Source: Bacteroidota bacterium (lineage in GTDB: Bacteria; Bacteroidota; Bacteroidia; B-17B0; Aurantibacillaceae). Taken from it: a DNA stretch of 47,990 nucleotides. This document shows, piece after piece, positions 1 to 8,586 of this stretch; position 1 is the stretch's first letter; every line of letters begins with the position of its first letter. Under the pieces are notes generated by a model. That model worked only from the letters and a program-made list of their open reading frames with translations, did no database searches and was not told the DNA's origin. The stretch covers positions 1 to 47,990 of the forward strand of contig JAJONO010000036.1 in assembly GCA_021323535.1 (NCBI GenBank), in the 5' to 3' direction. The position numbers were made by a program, and so were the translations under genes.

Positions 1-1
1 G

Positions 2-3000
2 ATCGATCAGCATCAGACATCATCACAACAGCAAAATCTGCACAACATCAACGCCTATCCAATCACTCTCAACGACTATAACAATAGTAAGTTTGATCTG
101 TTGTTTGTCTGTTCAGATCAGGAAGGTCAGCTTCAGTTGTCTGTTATATATAATACAGATATATTCAGCAGTAATACGATAAGCAGAATGCTTACGCACC
201 TGGAAGAACTTACCCGTGACGCAATAAATCATTCAGAGTTAAGGCTGGATAAACTGAATTATATCAGGGAAAAAGAAAAAACCTTCCTGTTAAATTCACT
301 CGATAATCGTGACGCAGTTTATAATAAATCAGCAACAATTATATCGGAGTTCGAATCACAGGTGAAATTAACTCCGCAAAGTATCGCTGTCAGATGTAAT
401 GAGGTAAGCTTAAGTTACGAGCAGTTGAATAAAATTTCAAATCAGTTATCTGCTTACCTGCATGCTTTCTATAAACTGAAAAAAGAAGACAGGATTGCTA
501 TCCGACTCGATAGGAACGAGTGGATGATCATTGCAATTTTCGGTGTTCTGAAAAGCGGTTGTGTTTATGTGCCTTTGGATAAAACGTATCCGCAGGACCG
601 CATAGATTATATGCTCAGCGATAGCGGTAGTAAAATTGTTATAGACGAAAATGAACTTGAGAAATTCCTTTCCGAGCAGGATAAATTCAGCGGCTTAAAT
701 ACAGTCGTTGCCAGTCATCCAACCGATCTTGCATACATCATTTACACATCAGGAACAACAGGAAAACCAAAAGGCGCAATGATCGAGCACAGAAATGTTG
801 TTCGTCTTCTGAAAACCGAACCGTCTCTTTTTGATTTTTCAGAAAGCGATGTCTGGACAATGTTTCACTCGTATTGTTTCGATTTTTCAGTATGGGAAAT
901 GTATGGCGCTCTGCTATTCGGAGGTAAACTGGTTATTGTGCCCGAAAGCACAACCAAAGATCCAGCAGCGTATGTTCAACTGCTGCTGAAAGAAAAAGTA
1001 ACAGTGCTGAACCAAACGCCTTCCGCATTTTATAACATTGCAAAACAAAGTAAGGTAGATGCAACACATAAACTCAGGCTTCGTTATGTTATTTTTGGAG
1101 GCGAAGCTTTATTGCCTGCTAAACTAAAAGAGTGGCACAAGACTTATCCCGGAACAAAGCTCATAAATATGTATGGAATTACAGAAACAACTGTACATGT
1201 AACTTATAAAGAGATTGGCAATAAAGAAATTAATTCGGGCTTAAGCAACATCGGCAAACCAATACCAACATTAAGCTGTTATGTGCTTGATCATAATCAG
1301 CAGCCATTGCCAATAGGAGTTCCGGGAGAATTATATGTTGGCGGCGATGGTCTTGCCCGTGGTTATATCAATAAGGAAGATTTAACCCGCGAACGTTTTT
1401 TAATTCACCCTTATAATAAACAGGAACGCTTGTACAGGTCCGGAGATAAAGTAAGACTTCTGGAAAATGGCGAAATGGAATATCTCGGCCGCGTAGATGA
1501 TCAGGTAAAAATACGTGGATACAGGATAGAGCTGGGAGAAATAGAAAATACTCTTGTTGCCAATCCTTTAATTCAGGACGCAGTAGCAATAGTAAAATCA
1601 GATGCTGTTGGCGAAAAAAATATTGTGGCTTATGTCACGGGAAAAGAAAAACTAAACGTCAACGATCTCAGGAACTGGCTTTCTTTGCATTTACCCGCTT
1701 ATATGATTCCTTCCTATTATGTTCAGATGGAACGGCTTCCCCTGACTTCAAATGGAAAAATTGACAAGCGCTCTCTGCCTGATCCTGCGTTTTCAGGAAT
1801 GTCTACCGGTAAAAAATACATTGCTCCTTCCAATGATATTGAAAATAAACTTGCTGTGATCTGGAGTGAGATCCTGGAAATTCCTGGGGAAAGAATCAGT
1901 ACAAATGATAATTTCTTTGAGTTAGGCGGACATAGCTTAAAAGCTGTGCGACTTATGATGGCTATACAGCGCGAACTTGGAGTCAAAACCGAATTAAGAG
2001 ATATTTTTAAGTATCCCGAGATAAGCAGCCTGAGCGCTCAAATCAGCAATCATTCCACTGGAGGCACGCAGTCTATCCCTGTTCTTGATGCTCAGGAACA
2101 TTATGCGCTCAGTCCTTCACAGAAAAGATTATGGATCTTGAATCAGCTTGAAAAGAATTCGACAGCATATAACATCCCGCTGATCTTTAATTATGAGCAG
2201 ACTATCAATACCAAAACCCTTACGAAAGCATTCAACGCTCTTATCCAAAGGCATGAGATCCTCCGCACGGTTTTCGCAACTATTAATGGAGAGCCAAGAC
2301 AGAAGATCCTCGGAGCAGATGAAATACATTTTAGCATCGAACAGAAAGATTTTACAAACAGTACAGAAAAACAGAGGGATGTTCAGGCTGTGTTCGGAGA
2401 TTATGCAGCTGCAATTTTTGATCTTGCTTCGGGGCCATTATTAAAGGCAGCCTTAATAAAACTGGAGAACGATAAATATGTATTTGTGCTTGTCATGCCT
2501 CATATTATCACGGATGAAATTTCTAACCGCATATTGATGACGGAGGTTATTGATCTGTACAGGTCATATGAAGAAAACCGGCAGATTTCGTTGCCTTCGC
2601 TTCCTGTTACATACAAGGATTACGCCGCATGGCATAATAAACAGGTAAATGGCGATAATGCGCACCAGATGAAAAAATTCTGGAACGGATATTTAAATCC
2701 TCCTTTAACGCGGTTGAATATGCCTCTCGATAAACCACGACCGGCAGTTAAAAGTTTTAAAGGGGAACGTGAAGTTTTTCTGATTGGTTCTGAACTTGTA
2801 TCCAAAATAAAGGAAGCAGCTGCAGGCACCGGATCCACAATGTTCATGAATGTAATAAGCATGGTCAACATCATGCTTCATAAACATACCGGGCAAACCG
2901 ATGTTGTGATCGGAAGCCCTGTTTCCGGAAGGGATCATGATGATGTTTCGGGTATCATAGGTTTCTTTGTAAATACACTTGTATTAAGAACAAAAATGGA

Positions 3001-3466
3001 AACTCAGCATTCTTATTTTGATGTTTTAGGAAATGTAAAACAAAATGTGACTGATTGTCTGAATTATCAGCTGTACCCATTCGATAAAATCATTGAGGAT
3101 TTAAATATTAAAAACGAACAGGGAAGTAATCTTCTTTTTGATGTTTTTGTTTCGTATCACAAATCAGAACACGATTATTTAATTGATGAAAATGAATTTT
3201 CACGTGGAGAAACCTGGAAGGATTTTGTAGTAAGCCAGTTTGACCTTACTCTTGATTTCAATGATATCGGACAGCAATTAATATTAACGATAGATTATAA
3301 CACAGATATTTTTGAACGTTCAAGTGTAATACTGTTCAAAGAGCGTTTTTTCCGGCTTATTGAAAATATTGTAAATAATCCTCTTAAAAAATTATCGGAT
3401 CTTGATTACAAAACAAAAACAGAGACCGATATGGAAAAAATGGAAATTGAAGATGATTTTAACTGA
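2..3466 (+). CDS. Nonribosomal peptide synthetase, 5'-truncated by window edge: (C tail)-A(Thr)-T-C
   Basis: The frame is open to the left edge, so this is the 3' part of a larger synthetase; the TTG at 101 is not a real start. Up to about 250 is the tail of a condensation domain. An adenylation domain follows, with core motif YIIYTSGTTGKPKG at 734-775, then a carrier domain with FFELGGHSL (pantetheinylated Ser codon 1934-1936), then a second condensation domain from about 2100. Aligned by eye to GrsA, the A-domain specificity residues read DFWNIGMVHK, the well-known threonine code. The final C domain has PHIITDE (2498-2518) where HHxxxDG is expected: the second, catalytic His and the Asp remain, but the first His and the Gly are lost, so activity is uncertain. 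No A domain follows in the same chain. The next gene starts 8 bp downstream. Family and Thr call are secure; activity of the last C domain is not. Confidence 0.95.
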   Translation: MDQHQTSSQQQNLHNINAYPITLNDYNNSKFDLLFVCSDQEGQLQLSVIYNTDIFSSNTISRMLTHLEELTRDAINHSELRLDKLNYIREKEKTFLLNSLDNRDAVYNKSATIISEFESQVKLTPQSIAVRCNEVSLSYEQLNKISNQLSAYLHAFYKLKKEDRIAIRLDRNEWMIIAIFGVLKSGCVYVPLDKTYPQDRIDYMLSDSGSKIVIDENELEKFLSEQDKFSGLNTVVASHPTDLAYIIYTSGTTGKPKGAMIEHRNVVRLLKTEPSLFDFSESDVWTMFHSYCFDFSVWEMYGALLFGGKLVIVPESTTKDPAAYVQLLLKEKVTVLNQTPSAFYNIAKQSKVDATHKLRLRYVIFGGEALLPAKLKEWHKTYPGTKLINMYGITETTVHVTYKEIGNKEINSGLSNIGKPIPTLSCYVLDHNQQPLPIGVPGELYVGGDGLARGYINKEDLTRERFLIHPYNKQERLYRSGDKVRLLENGEMEYLGRVDDQVKIRGYRIELGEIENTLVANPLIQDAVAIVKSDAVGEKNIVAYVTGKEKLNVNDLRNWLSLHLPAYMIPSYYVQMERLPLTSNGKIDKRSLPDPAFSGMSTGKKYIAPSNDIENKLAVIWSEILEIPGERISTNDNFFELGGHSLKAVRLMMAIQRELGVKTELRDIFKYPEISSLSAQISNHSTGGTQSIPVLDAQEHYALSPSQKRLWILNQLEKNSTAYNIPLIFNYEQTINTKTLTKAFNALIQRHEILRTVFATINGEPRQKILGADEIHFSIEQKDFTNSTEKQRDVQAVFGDYAAAIFDLASGPLLKAALIKLENDKYVFVLVMPHIITDEISNRILMTEVIDLYRSYEENRQISLPSLPVTYKDYAAWHNKQVNGDNAHQMKKFWNGYLNPPLTRLNMPLDKPRPAVKSFKGEREVFLIGSELVSKIKEAAAGTGSTMFMNVISMVNIMLHKHTGQTDVVIGSPVSGRDHDDVSGIIGFFVNTLVLRTKMETQHSYFDVLGNVKQNVTDCLNYQLYPFDKIIEDLNIKNEQGSNLLFDVFVSYHKSEHDYLIDENEFSRGETWKDFVVSQFDLTLDFNDIGQQLILTIDYNTDIFERSSVILFKERFFRLIENIVNNPLKKLSDLDYKTKTETDMEKMEIEDDFN

Positions 3467-3474
3467 TAAGATTA

Positions 3475-5478
3475 ATGATAAATAATACAATGTTAAACGC
3501 CCAACTGGCAATCGCAGAACCTCAAAAAAAGATTCATACTCTGTGGAAAGATATTTCAGTTAAGATGAATTATCTTAATCGCCACCTGAGTGCGCTCAAT
3601 GATACTGCAGTACTGGTAGTGGCAATCAGTTCCGTTCATAATTTATACCCTGTTATTTCCTGTCTCGCAGGAAGCAAATTTAAAACGTATTTTTTCGAGA
3701 CCTCAGACGAAACAGAGTATAAAAAGATCGGATATATCGATCCCTCGCTGATCATCACGGATATCAGATCGTCTCATTTTCAGAATAGAAATGTTCTGGA
3801 TCTGAATTCGCACGATGAACAAAAGAATGTTTCCGCGGCTATTGAAAAAATTGCAGTAAATCCTGAATTCCAGGCGGTGATTTGCCCTGTGGGAAAAACA
3901 TCCATTGCAGTAAACGGAGCATTACTTGGTGAAGCGCTCGGACAGTTGGATAAAGTTTATAAACGTTCGGCGAATAGCACCATTCTTTTCTCTGAAAATA
4001 TTTCGTTTCCTGAAAAGATCCTTGATATTCTCTGGGGCGCTACAAGAAACGTTTCACTTGTGTGTGTAGCAGATCTGAAAAGCACCGGTCCTGGCAGATA
4101 TGTTTATTCAACGGATGAATTTGCCATTGACTTTGGTTTGTTTTTCTTCGGAGGGGAAACTGTTTCGGGAAATAACGGAAAATATAAGCTTCTTATGGAT
4201 GCTGCCCGTTTTGCAGATGAAAATGGTTTTTCCGCCGTGTGGACACCCGAAAGGCATTTTAATGAATTCGGTGGCCTGTTCCCAAACCCATCGGTTCTCA
4301 GCGCCTCTCTGGCAATGATCACAAAAAACGTACAGCTTCGCGCCGGAAGCATCGTATCGCCACTTCATAACGCCATCCGTATTGCCGAAGAATGGTCGCT
4401 TGTTGATAATTTGTCCAATGGCAGAGCCGGGCTTTCATTCGGATCGGGATGGCAATGCGATGATTTTGTACTGGCGCCGGATAATTATAAAGTCAGGCAC
4501 GAATTAATGCTTGAGCAGATAAAAACCGTGAAGGACCTGTGGCAGGGAAAAAAAGTGGAACAGGTGAATGGCCTTGGTAAAACAGTGGATATTGCCATTT
4601 TTCCAAAGCCGGTCAATAAACAATTGCCGGTGTGGATAACCGTCTCCGGAAAAATGGAAACATTTATTGATGCAGGAAAACTGGGTGCAAATATTCTGAC
4701 ACATCTCTTATGGCAGGACCCTTCTGAACTCATAGGGAAAATTCAGGCCTACAGGGAGTCTCTGGCGGTTAATGGTTTTGATCCTGCAAGTGGCAAGGTT
4801 ACCGTAATGGTACATACTTTCCTGGGCAATAACCTTGAAGAAGTAAAACAACTTGTAAAAGAACCATTGAAAAAATACATAAGGTCGTCGGCTTTCCTGA
4901 TCGAGAGCATGACTAAAAGCAATGTGTCTGATCAGAACAGAAATGTAGGCGGCAGGTACGGCGCTGTTGATTCTACTATATCCGAACATCAGATGGAAGA
5001 GCTTCTTGAAATAGCTTTCGAACGTTTCTTCGCGTATTCGGCATTATTGGGAACACCCGATACAGCCAGGCGTCTTGTGAAAGAAATTAAATCTTATGGC
5101 GCCGATGAGATTGCATGCCTCATAGATTTCGGGGTTCCTGACGAAAAAATTATGGAAGGCCTGGATTGCCTGGCCAGCTTTAAAGAATCCTATAGTCAGA
5201 ATTCAATAATGCGGTATAATGCAGGCTTTCTGCATTGCACGGCAGATGAGTTTGAAGCTCTTGAGAAAAACGCAGCTACAGGTAGTTATATGGATTCATT
5301 TACAGGAATTATTGTGGATACAACGCTGTTTCCCATTTCAGGAAAAATACCCGGGAACCTTTCTCAGTTAAAGTTTAATCACCTTAACAACAATAATAAA
5401 TGGCTCGAATTACCGGAAAACAATATTAAGAATACAATTATGAATAAAGTAACTGGTACAATAAGTGAAGATTTTTAA
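3475..5478 (+). CDS. Luciferase-like (FMN-dependent) monooxygenase of natural product biosynthesis, fused to an adenylation-domain remnant
   Basis: Residues from about 217 to 570 form a bacterial-luciferase-like TIM-barrel monooxygenase of the type found inside NRPS/PKS lines (IDFGLFFFGGE, TPERHFNEFGGLFPNPSVL, GRAGLSFGSGWQ). Such enzymes use reduced FMN and O2, usually on carrier-bound substrates. Residues about 30-210 look like the degenerate first part of an NRPS adenylation domain: a stretch resembling the A2 region (PVISCLAGSKFKTYF, then PSLIITD), a stretch where A3 should be but without its TSGTTG loop, and a region resembling A4 (ISFPEKILDILWGA). The A5-A10 half is absent. Known A-MOX fusions of myxothiazol and melithiazol synthetases carry the oxygenase between A4 and A5, so this looks like a detached, non-adenylating relic of that layout. 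Residues 575-667 are unassigned. The preceding NRPS ends in a C domain, the partner such a module would need. Confidence 0.88.
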   Translation: MINNTMLNAQLAIAEPQKKIHTLWKDISVKMNYLNRHLSALNDTAVLVVAISSVHNLYPVISCLAGSKFKTYFFETSDETEYKKIGYIDPSLIITDIRSSHFQNRNVLDLNSHDEQKNVSAAIEKIAVNPEFQAVICPVGKTSIAVNGALLGEALGQLDKVYKRSANSTILFSENISFPEKILDILWGATRNVSLVCVADLKSTGPGRYVYSTDEFAIDFGLFFFGGETVSGNNGKYKLLMDAARFADENGFSAVWTPERHFNEFGGLFPNPSVLSASLAMITKNVQLRAGSIVSPLHNAIRIAEEWSLVDNLSNGRAGLSFGSGWQCDDFVLAPDNYKVRHELMLEQIKTVKDLWQGKKVEQVNGLGKTVDIAIFPKPVNKQLPVWITVSGKMETFIDAGKLGANILTHLLWQDPSELIGKIQAYRESLAVNGFDPASGKVTVMVHTFLGNNLEEVKQLVKEPLKKYIRSSAFLIESMTKSNVSDQNRNVGGRYGAVDSTISEHQMEELLEIAFERFFAYSALLGTPDTARRLVKEIKSYGADEIACLIDFGVPDEKIMEGLDCLASFKESYSQNSIMRYNAGFLHCTADEFEALEKNAATGSYMDSFTGIIVDTTLFPISGKIPGNLSQLKFNHLNNNNKWLELPENNIKNTIMNKVTGTISEDF

Positions 5479-5491
5479 ACAGATTTAAGAC

Positions 5492-6748
5492 ATGAGAGCA
5501 AAAAAAATATCTATATTAGGCCTTAACCCCCCGGACAAAACAGTTGAAAAAATTAAACGAAAAGAAAAGCTGCAGCCAAAAGATCTCAAGCAGTTAGGAT
5601 ATGCTTTTGTTACAAAACTTCCGCTTAAAGAATTACAGGTTCTTGCGATGTATGTTAATAAAGGATACGTTGATATCGCACAGGCACAGGTTCTTTTCAC
5701 GAATGTGGAATTATTCAGGGATACTATCAAAACCTTCAGGCAGAAATATAAAACAGCAGAAAGTTTATTTAACGCGCTGAAACAGAAAAAAGAAATTCCT
5801 GCTTTTACGAGGTTTGCTTTTGGAATTGTCAGCTCTTATCATGAAAAAACTGTGACGCTCGCTATGGCCTCTGAAAAATTCGATATGGCTGATGCCGTAC
5901 ACTGCTGTTTTGAAGCTGATGAAATGAACCGGCGGATGAAAGCGTTCTCAACACAATCCATACCAATTAAATTCTACAATAAGGAGGACGCTCTTGCTTT
6001 AAACGATGGTGGCACCGAAATTAATTTTACCACCGGGTTTACCATACCGGTAAAAAAGAAATCATTCAAAATGACAACAGCCAACGCCTATGATCTCTGG
6101 CAAAGCGTAAGAGACGGCGGAGTTGCTGAAAAAGATACCGTGAAGTGGCTCACCTCCACCTTCAATAAAAACTCGGTGTTATTCGACATAGGGGCCTGCA
6201 CGGGTTTCTTTTCATTGTACGCTTCGTTTTTATCCGATACAGGGAGAGTGTGCGCCTTTGAACCTCACCCTTCCAACTTTGCGCAGTTAAATAAAAATAT
6301 TATGATCAACAACAGGGCAAAAAGTATTAAAGCATATCCGCTGGCTTTATCAGATTATTGCGGGTTAAGTAATTTTTATTCGTCCTTTCTTGTTGCCGGA
6401 AAAGCCGAAAATATGCTCGATGCTGAGAATGAGAATGGAAGCGGGTTTCAGCATGTTTCGGGAATTGTGGCCTATACGGTTGACGAATTTGTTAAGAATG
6501 ATCCCGGTAAAAATTTTCCAACTCATTTAAAAATCGATGTCGACGGAAATGAAATGGAAATATTAAAAGGAGCCGAAAAAACACTTGCATCACCGGAACT
6601 TAAACATATTCTGATAGAACTTCGCGACTCGCTTCTTCCGGATGTGAAAAAAATACTGGGAAGATTTGGTTTTATGTATTCCTCGGGAGCTGAAGAAAAA
6701 ACAGGTAATGGAATAACAGTTGGGAATTATGTCTTCATAAAAAAATGA
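5492..6748 (+). CDS. FkbM-family SAM-dependent methyltransferase with unassigned N-terminal domain
   Basis: The C-terminal half (about 195-418) is an FkbM-type methyltransferase. SAM-binding motif I is VLFDIGACTGFFSLYA near residue 229, followed by an acidic ribose-binding strand (VCAFEPHPSNF), the FkbM hallmark LKIDVDGNEMEILKGAE near residue 347, and ILIEL. Members commonly O-methylate hydroxyls of polyketides, peptides or sugars. The first 190 residues are charged and helical-looking and I do not recognise them; they are much longer than needed for the catalytic fold and could recruit a carrier protein. The gene starts 13 bp after the monooxygenase gene and is followed by a 72-bp AT-rich gap, the largest inside the operon. 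Substrate is not visible from sequence. Confidence 0.88.
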   Translation: MRAKKISILGLNPPDKTVEKIKRKEKLQPKDLKQLGYAFVTKLPLKELQVLAMYVNKGYVDIAQAQVLFTNVELFRDTIKTFRQKYKTAESLFNALKQKKEIPAFTRFAFGIVSSYHEKTVTLAMASEKFDMADAVHCCFEADEMNRRMKAFSTQSIPIKFYNKEDALALNDGGTEINFTTGFTIPVKKKSFKMTTANAYDLWQSVRDGGVAEKDTVKWLTSTFNKNSVLFDIGACTGFFSLYASFLSDTGRVCAFEPHPSNFAQLNKNIMINNRAKSIKAYPLALSDYCGLSNFYSSFLVAGKAENMLDAENENGSGFQHVSGIVAYTVDEFVKNDPGKNFPTHLKIDVDGNEMEILKGAEKTLASPELKHILIELRDSLLPDVKKILGRFGFMYSSGAEEKTGNGITVGNYVFIKK

Positions 6749-6820
6749 TTTTTTTTTAAATAGAAATAGTTCTATAATTATAAATTAAAAAATAAAAACA
6801 CATCAGAAAATACAGATATT

Positions 6821-8572
6821 ATGAATGTAATTGGAATTTCGGCTTACTATCACGACTCGGCCTGTTGTATCATCAGGGACGGAGAACTCATTGCCGCCGC
6901 CCAGGAAGAAAGGTTTACCCGAATAAAGCACGATCCGGCGCTTCCGGTGAATGCGTTTAAGTTTTGTTTAAAGCAGGCAGATCTTTCTATTGATAAAATA
7001 GATGCAATCGCATATTACGAAGATCCTGTAAAAAAATTATCGAGACAGCTTTGGTGTGGCGCCGATTATTTCAATGAGGCTTTTACTCATAAAATGGACC
7101 CTTCAAAACCAGAGAGAGAGATCAGGGAAATACTTGGTTTCGGCGGAAAAATAGAATTTGTTGATCACCATCTTTCACATGCTGCCAGTTCATATTACTT
7201 CTCGGGGTTTAAATCTGCCGCCTTGCTTACCATGGATGGCGTAGGAGAATGGGCCACTACAACGTATGGGATTGCTAAGGATAGAAGTATTGACCTTTTT
7301 GAAGAAGTACATTTTCCTGATTCTGTCGGTTTATTGTACAGCACCATTACCAGTTATCTTGGTTTTGGCGTTAACAGCGGAGAGTATAAAGTGATGGGAC
7401 TTGCTCCCTATGGCGAGCCATTGTATATCGACAAATTATATGAACTTATTCAGCTTAAGGAAAAAGGACAATATAAACTTAATCTCGAGTATTTTGATTT
7501 TATCCGTGGTAACACAATGTTCTCTGGAAAACTAGCTGAACTGATGGGACAACCGGTGAGGAAAAAAGAAAGTGAACTTTTAAAATTCCATCTGGATGTT
7601 GCCAAAAGCCTTCAGGTGGTGCTCGAACAGATTCTGTTGGAGAAAGCGAAATATCTGCATTCGGTTACAGGCGAAGACAACTTGTGCATGGCTGGTGGTG
7701 TTGCACTTAATTGTGTTGCCAATGGAAAATTGTTGAGGGAAGGTCCGTTTAAAAAAATGTTCGTTCAGCCGGCTTCAAATGACGCGGGAGGAGCCCTCGG
7801 CGCAGCTGCTCATGCATATGCTAAACACAGCGGAAATAATATTAAATCAGCGCCTTTAAGAAGCGTGTTCCTTGGTCCGGAATATACTAACGCTGATATC
7901 AGAAATTTACTGGATGCAACTTCATTAAACTCGGTTTCCTATGAAACTACCGAAGAAATGCAGAAAGCTACTGCGCAGCGCCTGGCAAAGGGTAAAGTTA
8001 TAGGATGGTTTCAGGGAAGAATGGAATTTGGTCCAAGGGCGCTCGGCGGCAGGTCCATTCTCGCCGATCCACGTAATCCTGAAATGCGCGATCGTATAAA
8101 TGCAATGGTCAAGAAAAGAGAAGCGTTCAGGCCTTTTGCTCCTGCAATACTCGAAGACAAAACAAAAAAATATTTTGACCTTTCGCATTCGTCCCCGTTC
8201 ATGCTCGAAACTTGTCAGGTAGTTTCCGAAGAGTCTCTCCCTGCTATTACACACGTCGATAAATCTGCAAGAGTTCAAACGGTAAATGAAAAAGATAATC
8301 CGTGTTTCGCAGGCCTGCTTGCCGAATTTGAAAAATTAACAGGATGTCCTATTCTTTTAAACACATCGTTTAATGTGAGAGGCGAGCCTATTGTATGCAC
8401 TCCTGCCGATGCTTTTCTGTGTTTTGTAAATACAGATATCGATTGCCTTGTTCTTGGTAATACAATCATTGATCGCGAAAATAATAATATGGAGGATTTG
8501 GTAAATATGGTGAAGAGTATTATCAAGCGTAAAAAAAGAACCTTGAACCACGACGTTTATACATTTATTTAA
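6821..8572 (+). CDS. O-carbamoyltransferase, NodU/CmcH/TobZ family
   Basis: Full-length (583 residues) two-domain carbamoyltransferase. The N-terminal part has the family opening MNVIGISAYYHDSACCII and VDHHLSHAASSYYFSG (conserved metal/substrate His residues), and GGVALNCVANGKL near residue 291. The C-terminal domain carries GRMEFGPRALGGRSILADPR near residue 399, the family signature. These enzymes activate carbamoyl phosphate with ATP and transfer the carbamoyl group to a hydroxyl, as in cephamycin, tobramycin and Nod-factor pathways. Within this operon the acceptor is probably a hydroxyl of the peptide-polyketide product (Thr, Ser, the ketoreduced carbon, or a beta-hydroxyl made by the CmlA-like enzyme); which one cannot be seen. 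It lies after the 72-bp AT-rich gap, where an internal promoter is possible though no clear consensus was found. Confidence 0.93.
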   Translation: MNVIGISAYYHDSACCIIRDGELIAAAQEERFTRIKHDPALPVNAFKFCLKQADLSIDKIDAIAYYEDPVKKLSRQLWCGADYFNEAFTHKMDPSKPEREIREILGFGGKIEFVDHHLSHAASSYYFSGFKSAALLTMDGVGEWATTTYGIAKDRSIDLFEEVHFPDSVGLLYSTITSYLGFGVNSGEYKVMGLAPYGEPLYIDKLYELIQLKEKGQYKLNLEYFDFIRGNTMFSGKLAELMGQPVRKKESELLKFHLDVAKSLQVVLEQILLEKAKYLHSVTGEDNLCMAGGVALNCVANGKLLREGPFKKMFVQPASNDAGGALGAAAHAYAKHSGNNIKSAPLRSVFLGPEYTNADIRNLLDATSLNSVSYETTEEMQKATAQRLAKGKVIGWFQGRMEFGPRALGGRSILADPRNPEMRDRINAMVKKREAFRPFAPAILEDKTKKYFDLSHSSPFMLETCQVVSEESLPAITHVDKSARVQTVNEKDNPCFAGLLAEFEKLTGCPILLNTSFNVRGEPIVCTPADAFLCFVNTDIDCLVLGNTIIDRENNNMEDLVNMVKSIIKRKKRTLNHDVYTFI

Positions 8573-8586
8573 TTATTAAAAACAGT

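Noticed and set aside
101-160. TTG at 101 as start of the first NRPS
   Set aside because: The frame is open to the window's left edge and the upstream codons continue the condensation-domain tail, so the gene is truncated rather than starting here.
6749-6820. Internal promoter or attenuator in the 72-bp operon gap
   Set aside because: A short weak hairpin (TAGAA/TTCTA) and high AT content are seen, but no promoter consensus or terminator structure supports a call.
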